Source of the DNA: Conidiobolus incongruus B7586
Taxonomy: Eukaryota; Entomophthoromycota; Entomophthoromycetes; Entomophthorales; Conidiobolaceae
Length of the DNA: 22,861 bases
Direction of reading: 5' to 3'
Assembly: GCA_000697335.1 (NCBI GenBank)
Contig: JNEM01010102.1
Coordinates: 1-22,861, forward strand
Shown here: positions 8,872 to 19,641 of the stretch, piece by piece
Layout: each line of letters begins with the position of its first letter
Numbering within the stretch: position 1 is the stretch's first letter
Program-made: the position numbers and the translations under genes
The notes under the pieces: model-generated
Told to the model about the DNA's origin: nothing
The model's input: the letters and a program-made list of their open reading frames with translations, nothing else
Database searches by the model: none

Positions 8872-10499
8872 ATCTTAATAATATTCACAATAAAAAATTT
8901 AATTGAAATCAAAGAGCAGTACTCGTAATTTATTTAAATACTAAATTTATCTTCATTCAATCAAAATTTCCGTACCTCAACAATTGAGTAAGTTTGATTG
9001 TTTACCATAGCCTTAATTTGTCCAATATTCCACGCATTACACATGATATCATTTACATTAGTCATTGTTTTAACAATTTTAGAATTAAGATTGGTGATTT
9101 TTTTCTCATTAGTAAAGTTGTATGGCTATTTGACAAATTTCCGCAGAAGTCTCGTGAGTTTATTACTGATAAAGAGTACTAAATGCTTTAAAATCAATTA
9201 CGTCAGATTTTTAATCGATATTGGCGCATGAAAAATTATATAAGTTGATCAAAATATTCAAGGTTTAAAATATACTGAGTAGAGCATTATTTTTTATCTA
9301 TTTACTTTGTCAAAAATATTATATAAAAATCGATTCAACTGTAAATTTTTTCAAATCAACATATTTGAATTTAAAGGATATCATAATCGTAAGGTTTTTA
9401 TTTGATAGTTGATGATATAAACTATTATTTTAATGAGATAATACTATGTTCTATACTATTTCCATAACTTCTTAGGTAGTTTAAAAAGAATTAATAGCTA
9501 ATATAATCTTAAATCCACAATTCAGTAACCCTAATTTCTTATTATTATTCATTCTTTTATAATGATATAATATCTAGAACCAATCATATTACCTAGTATC
9601 CAAATTTAGCTCAATACTCATTTGTCAAAATTCCATATTCGTTCAAAAAGAGAACTATATCAATTGAATTTTTCAATTCTATTAAGACATCATTGATATA
9701 TTGAGTTATAAGCTAAAAAATATTTAAAGGCGATTGCTTTGGTTTTATTATAATGGTTTTAATAATGTCATGAATATTTTTAAATGTTGCAAATTTAAAA
9801 AAGATAAAATTTTTCAAGGTGATTTGAGACAGAAGGGATAAAATTTATGAAATTTTCTAAAACAATTTTATTAATAACTGCAAATTTTTATAACATATTT
9901 ACGAGTATAAAATTAAAAATATAATAGCGGGTGAGAGAGTCAAGAGTGTTCCAATATTAACTTTTAGGTTAAACTTTAAAGTTCAGTTGCCGTCTACATG
10001 ATAGCAAATTTCATGTCTATCTACGTATTCAAAATACATATTAAAATAATAATAATAATATTATTATTATTTTTTTAAAAATATTTTAAATCAGCTTCAA
10101 TTACTTCATAGAATTTTCTGATTCTGATACACGTGATCTCGAAAAACTTGTATGTTGGGAAAAAGTAAAATATTTTAAATAGGGGTAGATTAAGCTTTGA
10201 AGTTAGTTGATTTAGCTCAAATTTTGATTAAATTGACAATATTGATATATATAATAATATCCTGACAAAAAAATAGTATTTTATAGTAACGAATTGGGTA
10301 AGGTATCCTTATTAAAGTGTTCAAATTCAAATAGAAGTTGAATATTAGGATTATTTAACTTATTAATAGTCATAGTCATTAGTAAATGCAAAATTAGAAT
10401 TAAATACCGAATATTTATAATACTTGCAACAATAAATTATAGTCATTTGCTTAAATATTAAATCAAATTAACTAGTTAGTGAATATAATATTCAATAAA
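8872..10499. other. AT-rich spacer of about 1.6 kb with no gene seen
   Basis: It lies between the BRI3-like start and the VPS28 stop. Two open frames near 8994-9231 translate to AT-driven sequence with no recognisable motif. A patch near 9930-10040 is somewhat richer in GC but has no open frame. A 24-nt palindrome of AAT/ATT units is listed separately. The BRI3 promoter is expected in the left part. Confidence 0.55.
10048..10071. repeat. Perfect 24-nt AAT/ATT palindrome
   Basis: AAT repeats on the left turn into ATT repeats on the right, with a centre between 10059 and 10060 and twelve matching base pairs on each side. It could extrude as a hairpin. Simple repeat expansion followed by inversion or slippage is the likely origin. 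Confidence 0.85.
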
Positions 10500-11578
10500 T
10501 TAGGATTTATCAGACAGTTGACGGTAGAAAGCATTGTGAGCATTTTCCAAATCGAATAAGAGTTGTCTCATTTGATCTTCATCTAATTCTTCGCTAGCCT
10601 TCATAGAATTTAATTTAATTAGCCTAAAAATAATGTTAATTAAATATATATACAATCATATTTGAAACCAATTACCATTCTTTGATTTTATCTTTAGGAG
10701 TAAAGTCGGGTGGTAGAATTGTTACATTGTTTATACTCTGAATTAAATCACTTAGCAATGGATGAATTTGATCTACTGCTAACATTTTGAGCTTCAAAGA
10801 ATCCATTAATGTAATAAAATGCTAAGTATCATGATTAAAAAATTGAAAATCCGACATTATTCAATGATTGATATACCTGAACAGTTTCAGCAACATATTT
10901 TGCTGATTGAGATGGATCGTGACTCAAATTGGCTGCGTGTTCAATGGTTGCTGGAACTCCCACTTTTAATAATCGATTCACAGCCGCTGGACATGATAAC
11001 TACGATCAAAATAATATAAATATAAATATATTAATAAAATAAAGTATAAATACCTTATATTCATTCATAAATTCTTCAACATCGACAATTTTATCTCTAA
11101 CCAAATTGAGGGCAGTTTTAAATTGAGCTATTAATTTGGCACAATTAGGAGTATATCTATTCCCCAAAAAGTCAGTACTGTTAACAAAATAAATATAAAC
11201 TAAATTACTCAGCAGCAGTAATAGAATCTCTAACATAAGCTTTCTCCAAATATTCAACACTTACGATAATAGCATATAAATCAGCTAAATTTTCGTAATT
11301 ATCTCTTTCGTTCGTACTTGTAAATAATTTAATTTCCTTTTGAATATTATATATTAATTTTTTTATATTTGAAAAGATTTTTATCTTGGATAATTACCTC
11401 AATATTAACACCTAAAATTGATAGTTAATAAATAATAATCAATATTCATATATTAATCTTTTATACCTAAATCAAAAGCTGGAGGCTTGCGAAATACTGG
11501 TGGAGGTGGTGGAAGTCTAGCATTTGGTAGAAAAGTAGTTTGTGGTACTAGTGTTGAGTCATTAAAATTGGGATTCAT
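10500..11578 (-). CDS. VPS28: VPS28, ESCRT-I subunit, 7 exons
   Basis: ESCRT-I component that joins TSG101/VPS23 and VPS37 and contacts ESCRT-II at endosomes for multivesicular-body sorting. Exons are 11578-11467, 11411-11398, 11336-11209, 11177-11054, 10999-10877, 10821-10676 and 10623-10500, in phase, giving 256 residues. The N-terminal core reads EIKLFTSTNERDNYENLADL and VEYLEKAYVRDSIT, as in human VPS28 (LEKAYIKDCVT). The C-terminal four-helix domain reads HFITLMDSLKLKMLAVDQIH, LPPDFTPKDKIKEWL and ASEELDEDQMRQLLFDLENA, ending NAFYRQLSDKS. A Pro-rich stretch (LPPPPPVFRKPP) at residues 22-33 precedes the core. The second exon is only 14 nt. The third intron is 31 bp, half the usual size here, and its removal is needed because TAA follows GAG directly. 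This adds DTDFLGN relative to human. The gene is divergent from MED10. Confidence 0.96.
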
Positions 11579-12144
11579 TGTAAATTTTTAAACCTTTTAC
11601 AATATGTGACCATCAATTTAAAACTTTAAATAATTTTAGATAATAATATGGGATTTAGAGAAAACATTTATTAATTGTAGAAATAGATCTTAAATTTTTC
11701 AAATTCATTTTTTGAAATATTTTTATTACTATTAAAATAAAGTAATGAATGCAAACAGTATTGACATCTTATCGAAGAAAAATTATTATAGCTGTCCATT
11801 CTAAACATGATTGATTAAAAAGTATTGAAATCCAGAAAAAGAAATTATAAACAACTGCAAACAAATCTAATTAAAATTAAATACAATTTAATGAGTTTTA
11901 TTTTTCAATACCAGTTCTGTGTCGAATTATGAAAAAGGTATGTAAATAAAATGAATATGTGTTATTCAATTTTCAAAAATTTATTTTCAACAATAATTTA
12001 AATGAAAAAGATGAATACTATCCCATAAAATAAATTTGAAGCTATTTGTGAATGAATTGATTATATAATTACTAATTAGCTGTAATCCAAAAAATTGAAG
12101 ATCCATTATATTTTTTATAATATATTAATTATTTAAAATCCAAA
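11579..12144. promoter_or_regulatory. Divergent promoter region between VPS28 and MED10
   Basis: This 566-bp AT-rich spacer lies between two start codons facing away from each other. No coding patch or clear motif is visible. Both promoters are presumed to lie here. Confidence 0.5.
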
Positions 12145-12742
12145 ATGAATATAGAATTAAATGAAGAAGAAAAATATCAAGAAAAAATTCGACTTAAGGT
12201 GGAAGAAGAGTTAGAAATTTTAAATGATGCTTTACTCGATATTGGTATTACTATGCACGATTACAATAAACAGAGAGAGCCTATTGTACACGAAAGAATG
12301 TAATTATTTGATTAGCTATAAAATATTTAATATTTAATATTTATAATTTTTCAATATAGAAATGACTTGGTTCACAGATTTAGAAATATTGAGCATATTG
12401 CAAGTAAATTGGATATTATGGTGCCCTATGACGTTATCAAGTAATTTATACTAAAATTTGATATTTTATTCAATTTTTTATATTGACTGTACTTAGTTAT
12501 TTAGAAAATGGCAAAAATCCCGATTTATTCACTAGGGATTTTATAGAGAGAGCCGCTTCAGAAAATCATTTTACTAAGGGAAAAATAGCAGCTCATAAAG
12601 TAAATACCAAACCCTTTTTCCTGTTTTTATATTGACTCATTTTTAATAGGATTTTTATAATATATTGAAGAAAGAATTATCGGAGACTTTCCCAGAAGAG
12701 ATGAAAATATATGAACAACATCAAAAGGAGAGCAAATTATAA
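12145..12742 (+). CDS. MED10: Mediator complex subunit 10 (MED10/Nut2), 4 exons
   Basis: Subunit of the Mediator middle module, which relays activator signals to RNA polymerase II in the nucleus. Exons are 12145-12299, 12360-12440, 12497-12599 and 12650-12742; introns of 50-60 bp keep the phase and give 143 residues. Family signatures, in order, are LEILNDALLDIGITMHDY near the N-terminus, NDLVHRFRNIEHIASKLDIM, then VPYDVINYLENGKNPDLFTR and KGKIAAHKDFYNILKKEL, ending SETFPEEM. The block with NPDLFTRDFIERAASEN and the terminal FPEEM are hallmarks of MED10 in fungi and animals. The protein is alpha-helical throughout, as expected for its pairing with MED14 and MED4/9 neighbours. The ATG follows an AT-rich leader. 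It converges with the mS45 gene, with 278 bp between stops. Confidence 0.96.
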
Positions 12743-13020
12743 ATATTTTTGACCATATTAGATAGTAGGTAGAATTAAGTGGCTTAAGTATATATTAAGA
12801 TTTAATTGTATTAATAAATTATTTTATCTTTAATATTTCATATTTTATAAATTTTATATAGAGTAACTGATGCGAAATATATATCAATTATTCTTGATAT
12901 AAAACGCTAAATTCCGAATTACATTAATGTTGAAAATAAATTGATTTAACAATAATAAATTAGTAATATATTTTAATGATGGTTTATGTTTCTAATATCA
13001 ATTGAATTGACATAAATTAT

Positions 13021-14027
13021 TTATAATTGAGCTTGCTTACGGAAATAGTACTTTTGGTTGGGCCATTCTCTCTTCATATTCAACTTTCTTTCAAATTTAG
13101 TAGCTTCACGCAATACACCATCCTTTTCTCTAATGAGGACTTGACGCTTGCTGAAAGGTAAGTTGGGATCGATATCAGTAATACAGTAGGTGAAACGACG
13201 GTTTGCTGTTAATGGATTAGTTTCAATGACCTTAGGAGGAGTGGTTTCAACAGGAGGTCTGTCTCCCTTAAGACCATGGTATTCAAAGGGCTTGTCACCT
13301 AAGCGTTCTTTGAGGTCAACATAAGGCTTTTTACCCAAGAATTCAGCAGCCTTTTCTTGGTCAAAAGTAACTTCTTCATCTAAGGCGATGAAGATAGGCT
13401 TCTTAACCTTGGGAATTTCAATGGCTAAAGGTTCAGCAGGGTAGATACCCTTGGCACCAAGGATTTTTTCCATACCTTCCTGATAGTTGGATTGAAGGAC
13501 AAAACCCTAATAACACTATTAATTTCGACACAAATCAATATCATTTTAAATATTTACATCCTGAACTAATTCTTCTTGCATCATTCTAATTTTCAAAATA
13601 GCTTCAATACGACGGATAGAGATGTTGTATTTTTCGGCTAAAGCTCTAGGGGTGTTTTTGTTGGGATCGGCCTTATAAGCTTGGAAGATTTTATCCTTAG
13701 TTTCATAATTCAATGGAGGTTGAGGTTTGAAGAAAGGATTAAGAGGGAAAGGATTCTAATAAATAATCGAATTAATATGTTGATTTAAATATAAAATGTA
13801 ATAGTATAAACCTCTGCGTCATTGATAAATTGAGCTTTTGTAAGTCCGTCTTTGGCATTCCATTGATAGTTTCTATCTTCCTTTTGGAACCAGTTCTTAG
13901 GAGAGAGAGTACCAGGTCTCCTCCTGTGTTGATTACCACCTTCTAGGACAGATGGGGTAGAAGAAAAATTACGGATCAATAACTTGGTAACGGTATTATT
14001 TTTAGTAGCGATTTTTGAAGATAACAT
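13021..14027 (-). CDS. MRPS35: Mitochondrial small-subunit ribosomal protein mS45 (Bot1/MRPS35 type)
   Basis: Exons are 14027-13812, 13755-13558 and 13506-13021; introns of 56 and 51 bp are phase 0, giving 299 residues. The N-terminus (MLSSKIATKNNTVTKLLIRN, then FSSTPSV) is basic, hydroxylated and free of acidic residues for about 28 positions, as in a mitochondrial presequence. The body shows the signature of the fungal family called eukaryotic mitochondrial regulator protein, which includes fission yeast Bot1 and yeast Mrps35: NPFPLNPFFKPQPPLN, then RALAEKYNISIRRIEAILKI and SNYQEGMEKILGAKGI. The RALAEKYNIS part resembles a helix-turn-helix. The role, known from the family, is as a structural protein of the mitoribosomal small subunit needed for mitochondrial translation. 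First donor GTTTAT is less usual than others here, but exon joining is in frame. Confidence 0.92.
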
Positions 14028-16919
14028 GATTGAAATAAATACTGTTAAATAATATTTGATTAAATTGAATCAATGGTTACTATTATAATTTATAAACTTT
14101 AATCAATTAATATTATTTATCTTATCATCTACTCAACCAAAAAATTATTTGTAATTTACATTAAAAGATTTGAATTATGGGATAAATCACACAATTTGAT
14201 TTACAAAATTTTTTGATCTTAATAACAAAATGCTTTAAATGAACTTAAATTTATAAACGCTAAACATTAATAGATTCTCTCTTTTATTGAAATTGAAGAT
14301 TTAATTAATTATTCAATTTATTTATTATTCAACATTAAATTGATATTATATATTTTAATCTAAGTTTTAACTTGGATTATAATTGGTAAATGGCCCTCAA
14401 ACTTTCAAAATGACTCTAGCTAAAATATATATTTTAATTCATTCATATATTATAAACGCGATAATTTTCATTTTTGTGACCACATAAAATTAGGCAATTC
14501 ATCTATTTCAAAATAAATTTTATTAAAACACTATTCGATTATCTGAAATAAAAGCAAAATAGTGAAATTTTTAGAAATAATGACTTTATCTATGTAATGA
14601 TATTAATGATTTTGGAGAATATTAAGTGAAATCAATTTGTATTATATTTAAGAAAGATTTGTTATTTAATTTGTAGATAAATGAACATTGATTTGATAAA
14701 ATAATAATTTGATTGAAATATTATTTTTTAAATAACAATCAATAGAAAATATCTTCAAAACTATTATACATTGTAATTATATTTATAAATTCAATTTCAT
14801 TAATAATTGATTTAATACTTCTAGTCATAAATTTTCAAAAATATCATATTATTGACCTATGTAATTATCTGATTAATTCAAAAAATACATAAATCTACAA
14901 TATCAAATATAATAGCTTAATTTCCTTTTTACTGATAATAGTTATATCATTTTTGTACTTTGATAGATGTCTTTTCAAACACCATCAAATCTGTTACAAT
15001 AATAGTATACTTCAATCTGATATACACTATTAATAAATATCGAGCTAAATCTCTATTTATTATAAATTATAAATTATTATTTTGAAAATTTGTCAAAATA
15101 TGAGCTAAAGGTTTATATTTAATTTATTAGGATAAAATTTTAACTGTCAGTAAATAAAAGTTAATTCATTTTAATAGATAAAATATTGATGAATTTGTTA
15201 TTGAATATATAAATGTATATCCAAAATTTTCTATCCATAGTTTTATCGTTTTGGAATGTGCTGAAACCTATTATATTATGATGTTGCTTGATTTGAATTG
15301 AATTAGTCATTTTTATCTTTTCATTAATTAACACACTTTTGATAACCAATATAAACCAGCTCATTGAAGATAAAAACTGACAAAATAATCTATACATTTT
15401 GAATATTTTCATTGCTCATAAACCAATCCATAGAAATAACTAGCATTATATTTATTAGAAAAATTAGTAAAAAACAGTATTGTAGACCTTGAAAAATATT
15501 TAATTGATAGGCTAATACTTGTATTACTACTATTACTGTTAAATTTTAACCAGACTAATAAAATAAATTTTTTAGCACTCATTAATATTGAAAACTACTA
15601 ACAATATAATAGATGAATGTTATTAGGATAATAACTTTTGAAATGAAATAATCGCTCAATATTTGTTCATATTTTTCGTATATAGCTACTCATACATTAT
15701 CTAATAGAGTTGGGTATATTTTTATTGATAAATTAGGTTAATACGGCTAATATATATATATATTTAACAAGTTATTACAATTATATTGCCATTCGCATAC
15801 TATATCCATTTGTTAGGAAAGCATTTTAAATTATTTGTTCATAATTTTTCATTTATCTTAGTATAAACAAATGAGTTTATGTGAAAAGTATCAAACAGTT
15901 ATTAAATAAATTAATTACATTAAGATTATTGGTGATTAGAATATTTTTAAGGTGTATTGTTATATTAAATTATATAATAAAACAAGTTTTGTGATTTATT
16001 GATATATTTTAGATTGAAGGATTCAATTATTAATAAAATTTAAATGTGATTGCTTTGTATATTTTACTAAAGAAATTAATAAAATATAAATCATTCTTGA
16101 TATCTTATATTTTCGGATTAAAATATCCTTATTGACAAACTGTTTTTAATCAAATCATTTCAGAAATTATTAAAATCAGGAAACATCCAAGTGATTATAG
16201 AATCAGAATTAATAAATATTTACCAATATTATCATTTAATAGTACAATTTATATGAAATAATTATAAGATATCATTGTTATTTGCTCAATATCAATCTTT
16301 TATGTAATCTAAAATTACTTGCAAAATTTGTTTTCAATTATGAATATTTTTCATTTAATGGCATGATTTTGATAAATTGATTTTGGGGTAGGCTCATATA
16401 TGAAATCTATTATACTATGCAATTATTATATGAAAAGGCGTTACCATATTATGTGGTAATTGTGGTAAAATCTGGTATATATTATTTTCCTATACAGAAA
16501 TGTATTTTTAACCTTAGCTATATTTAAAGTTAAACACACTGTGCAACATTTGATAAATTGGAAATTTTGATTATTATTCATTTATTTGATCAAATGCAAT
16601 ATTTTTATTAAATAATTAGTAAAAGTTTAGTGATATTATGAAATAGAGTATCGAATTAAATCATATTAAGTTTCGAAAATAATAATTATTGAAAAATGTG
16701 ATTTTTGAGACTAGCTTTACACTTATAGACAATTGCTTGAATATCAATATTAGTCTTTTAATTTGATTTGTTAAATGTATCGAATTTCCCATAAACTCTA
16801 GTGATAGAAAATAAATATGAATAAAATTTACTTGCGATATTGTTTGAAATATTCAACCTTAGTTAAATACAAATAAATTCAGTTATTAAAAGTATTGAAT
16901 GATTGTTGAATAATTTATT
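14028..16919. other. AT-rich spacer of about 2.9 kb with no gene seen
   Basis: This is the longest gene-free stretch. It lies between the 5' ends of mS45 and VPS74, so it should hold both promoters. The 83-codon open frame at 15161-15412 on the minus strand is AT-driven and unrecognised. A short TA run lies near 15750. A slightly GC-richer patch near 16385-16500 contains a TTACCA/TGGTAA inverted repeat. I saw no tRNA or snRNA signature. Confidence 0.55.
16441..16459. repeat. Inverted repeat TTACCA / TGGTAA
   Basis: TTACCA (16441-16446) and TGGTAA (16454-16459) are exact reverse complements around a 7-nt spacer. A further direct copy of TGGTAA lies just downstream at 16463-16468. It is about 460 bp upstream of the VPS74 start and could be a binding site cluster, but chance is possible. 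Confidence 0.45.
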
Positions 16920-17965
16920 ATGGATGGTATTCATCGTAGAAAAAATACTAATAGAAAGAATTCTGATGCTGACAGTTATAATAATTTGAACAGCACCCAC
17001 AACGATAAGGCATCAGACCAAGTGGAAGAGAATGGACCTGTTATTCCCTATTCACCTGATCTCACTCTTTTAGAAGAATTATTCTTACTGGGCTTAAAGG
17101 ACAGCGCTGTAATACTTTAATTATAATAACTATATCTTTAACTCGCTTATTAACATTGTATAGGGTCATTTGAGTTTTTGGAATGATAGTATTTCTTTCG
17201 TATTGAGAGGTTGTTTATTGATCGAATTAATACTTAGAAATAAAATTCAGTTTGTGAAAAATCAACACAACTTAAATTTACCTGCTCCCAACCGTAAAAT
17301 AGAATTAATTAACTCTGAAATCACTGGCGAGTTTATATTAGATGAAACTATTGGATTGATGAAAAAAAGCGAGCCTTTGAGTTTAAGTAATTGGATAGCT
17401 TATTTAAATGGTATATTATTTTAAATTAATATAGCTCGTATTTTTGTAATTAACATATTTGGTAGGCGAAACTTGGAATTTTAATAAGCTGAATTATCAG
17501 TTGAAACAAGTTAGAGAACGTATTGCTAAAGGATTGGTAGAGAAAGGAATTTTACGCAACGATATGAAGAGCTACTTTATATTCGAGGTGAGTGCATATC
17601 CAATGCGTGATACTCAACCCAAAAAAGAACTTGTAAAACAGTTATCTACTCTCCTCACTCAGACTCCTGAAAAATGTTTGAATACTTTGCATCATGAAAA
17701 CCCCTCCCAAACACCTTATCTCAGACTTAGAAAATTGGTTCTTGCAATTTGTGCTCACTGTGCCGAGGTTTTAGACAATATTTTTGATGACTATTGGGCA
17801 GATCAAGCGATAAACTCTGGAGAGAATTTATTAGAGCAGTTGTCCAGATATCCTTTACCCAAGCAAGTCCTCAGGTGGTTGAACATAAATCAGTCAGTTC
17901 ATATGCATTTTTCACCCCAATTAGAAATGATCTCAGCTGTATTAAGTATTTTGAAAACTTCTTAA
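16920..17965 (+). CDS. VPS74: VPS74/GOLPH3, Golgi PI4P effector, 3 exons
   Basis: A peripheral Golgi protein that binds PI4P and retains glycosyltransferases by linking them to COPI. Exons are 16920-17108, 17164-17410 and 17466-17965, with two 55-bp introns, giving 311 residues. The GPP34 domain starts at about residue 48 (LTLLEELFLLGLKDSAGHLS). PI4P-pocket residues of yeast Vps74 (W88, R97, K178, R181) correspond to W69, R78, K159 and R162, within SFWNDSISFVLRGC and YQLKQVRERIAKGLVEKGIL. Between them lie TGEFILDETIGLMKKSEPLS and the hairpin region. The N-terminus MDGIHRRKN carries the basic RRK cluster that fungal homologues use for COPI contact. The rest of residues 10-45 is polar and disordered. 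The protein is slightly shorter than yeast Vps74 (345) and similar to human GOLPH3 (298). The next gene in the same direction is SPO7. Confidence 0.97.
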
Positions 17966-18607
17966 TCACACTCAATTTAATATATATAAAACTAACTATT
18001 TTTTCTTTTATTTATGTTGATAATAATTTCATAATAAATGTCCTTTTTGGTACTTTTTAATTCCCTCTGATTGACTAAAATTATTTAAAAATTTATATGA
18101 TATAATTAAATTAAGTATATTACACAAATAAAAAATAAAACTCTTCACAAAATCAGCCTAATTCGGATAATACTACGAGAGAATTGAATATAGTGAAGGG
18201 CACTTTTTTCGGTTAACTATTAACACAATTTCTTAATGTTATTGAATGAGTAGACTATTCAATTTTAACATATTTTCTTAACTTTAACATTAGATATTTC
18301 AAATGATTTCATGTTATGTCTATACTATTAGTATATATAATATTATATGGATTTAAACATAATTAATCAAAGTCTGATTATTCTTTAATACTAAACAATA
18401 TTAAGTTTATTCCATTTCAATTTTCAATTATTCCAATTAATAAACCGTATAAATTAATTAACCTCCCATAAATTTTTATTATTTAAAAATGAAATAAAGT
18501 TATTTAAAGCTGGAATACGATTCAAAGTTCGATAAATTGACAAAGATTTAAATAAATAACACTTAGTAATTATAAAATATTATTAGATTGATATTTAATT
18601 AAGTATA
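17966..18607. other. AT-rich spacer between VPS74 and SPO7
   Basis: 642 bp with no open frame worth calling beyond a shadow at the VPS74 end. It presumably contains the VPS74 3' end and the SPO7 promoter. The segment near 18500-18540 (GCTGGAATACGATTCAAAGTTCGA) has a faint tRNA B-box look but cannot be folded into a tRNA. Confidence 0.5.
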
Positions 18608-19452
18608 ATGGATAATCAATTTAATGAGTCCAACCCCGTCAATAATGAAACTATTAAATCAGAATTATCAACCAGTCCCAATCCTGAAAACGTGATAAAA
18701 GCCGAAAAAACTAGTTCTCAATTTCTTACTGCTTATAGAGATATTTTGATTATGGAAGAACGCTTAAAATATAGCTGGAAATTACTTAAATATAGACAGA
18801 GACAATATTTATGTAAGTAAATTAAATTTGAAATATTAATATCTATTATTGATTAATTAATTATTTCAAGTACTTTTGGGTATTTTAGCTTTATTAATAG
18901 CATACTTCACTTCGAATTTACTGCTCTGGAAACAAGAAGTAATTTGAATCAAACTATAGTATAATTCATCAAATACTAATTATTAATTTTTTAGGATTCG
19001 TTTTGGAAAACTATAAATAAAATAACACTATTTTTACTGGTAACCGTATTCATATACATCTGCAATAATGGTGACTTGTTTGAACCACAAAAGTAATGAA
19101 ATATTAATAATTATCTGTTAAAATAATTAATATACCTTGATTTAGATTTGTTCCACAGACAAATCGTACTCTAAGTAAATTCGGACTCATGTTTGATAGT
19201 AATACCAAAACTATATCGATTTCTAACCAACCTCTTAATTCAAGTTCGTCGATGGTGCCATCGATATATTTACCAAATCCCATCGATAGGGAGAAATTCT
19301 CTAAGGGATTAAAAGATTTTAGAAATCAGCATCATCAAAAATTGACTTATAATCCTTCATCAGGTAGTTCCAGGACTCGCAAATCATCAATACTATCTAA
19401 ATCAAGTTCGAAATCCAGTACTACTCCACAGTCTTCACTAACTGGAAACTAA
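18608..19452 (+). CDS. SPO7: SPO7, regulatory subunit of the nuclear-envelope lipin phosphatase
   Basis: Spo7 pairs with the phosphatase Nem1 (CNEP1R1/CNEP1 in animals) at the nuclear envelope and ER and activates the lipin Pah1, setting membrane versus storage lipid synthesis. Exons are 18608-18812, 18871-18938, 18995-19092 and 19146-19452; introns of 53-58 bp keep phase, giving 225 residues. The family motif is FLTAYRDILIMEERLKYSW, followed by a basic stretch LLKYRQRQYL. Two hydrophobic segments follow: YLLLGILALLIAYFTSNLLL and ITLFLLVTVFIYIC (residues 101-114). Then comes KFVPQTNRTLSKFGLMF (from 124), which matches the conserved block after the second membrane segment in Spo7 (KFVPHCNRTL type). 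The N-terminal 38 residues are polar. The C-terminal 50 or so are Ser-, Lys- and Thr-rich (residues 200-225 nearly all Ser/Thr/Lys), a likely phosphorylated tail. It converges with GluRS across 189 bp. Confidence 0.94.
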
Positions 19453-19641
19453 GTTTTTGTCAAAAATTATTAAATAAAGTATGATTTCATAGTGAATAAT
19501 CCATCAAATTACTAATTTTATAAATCACAAGGTCATTAACAAAGAAAGATTTAAACTTGACTATAATGTTTGAGTTTGAACCCAACATTAAATTGGACAT
19601 GATTTTAGATTCAAGTTTATTTTACATTAAATCCAATCGAA

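Noticed and set aside
8994-9231. Two overlapping plus-strand open frames of 62 and 77 codons
   Set aside because: Translations are Ile/Leu/Phe-rich as expected from AT-rich DNA, with no motif, no supporting splice structure and no recognisable family.
15161-15412. Minus-strand open frame of 83 codons
   Set aside because: AT-driven composition and no recognisable motif; consistent with chance in a 2.9-kb spacer.
17794-18060. Plus-strand frame of 88 codons overlapping the end of VPS74
   Set aside because: It is a shadow frame of the VPS74 last exon extended into AT-rich spacer.
18500-18545. Possible tRNA B-box (AGTTCGATAAA)
   Set aside because: No matching A-box, acceptor stem or anticodon arm could be folded around it.
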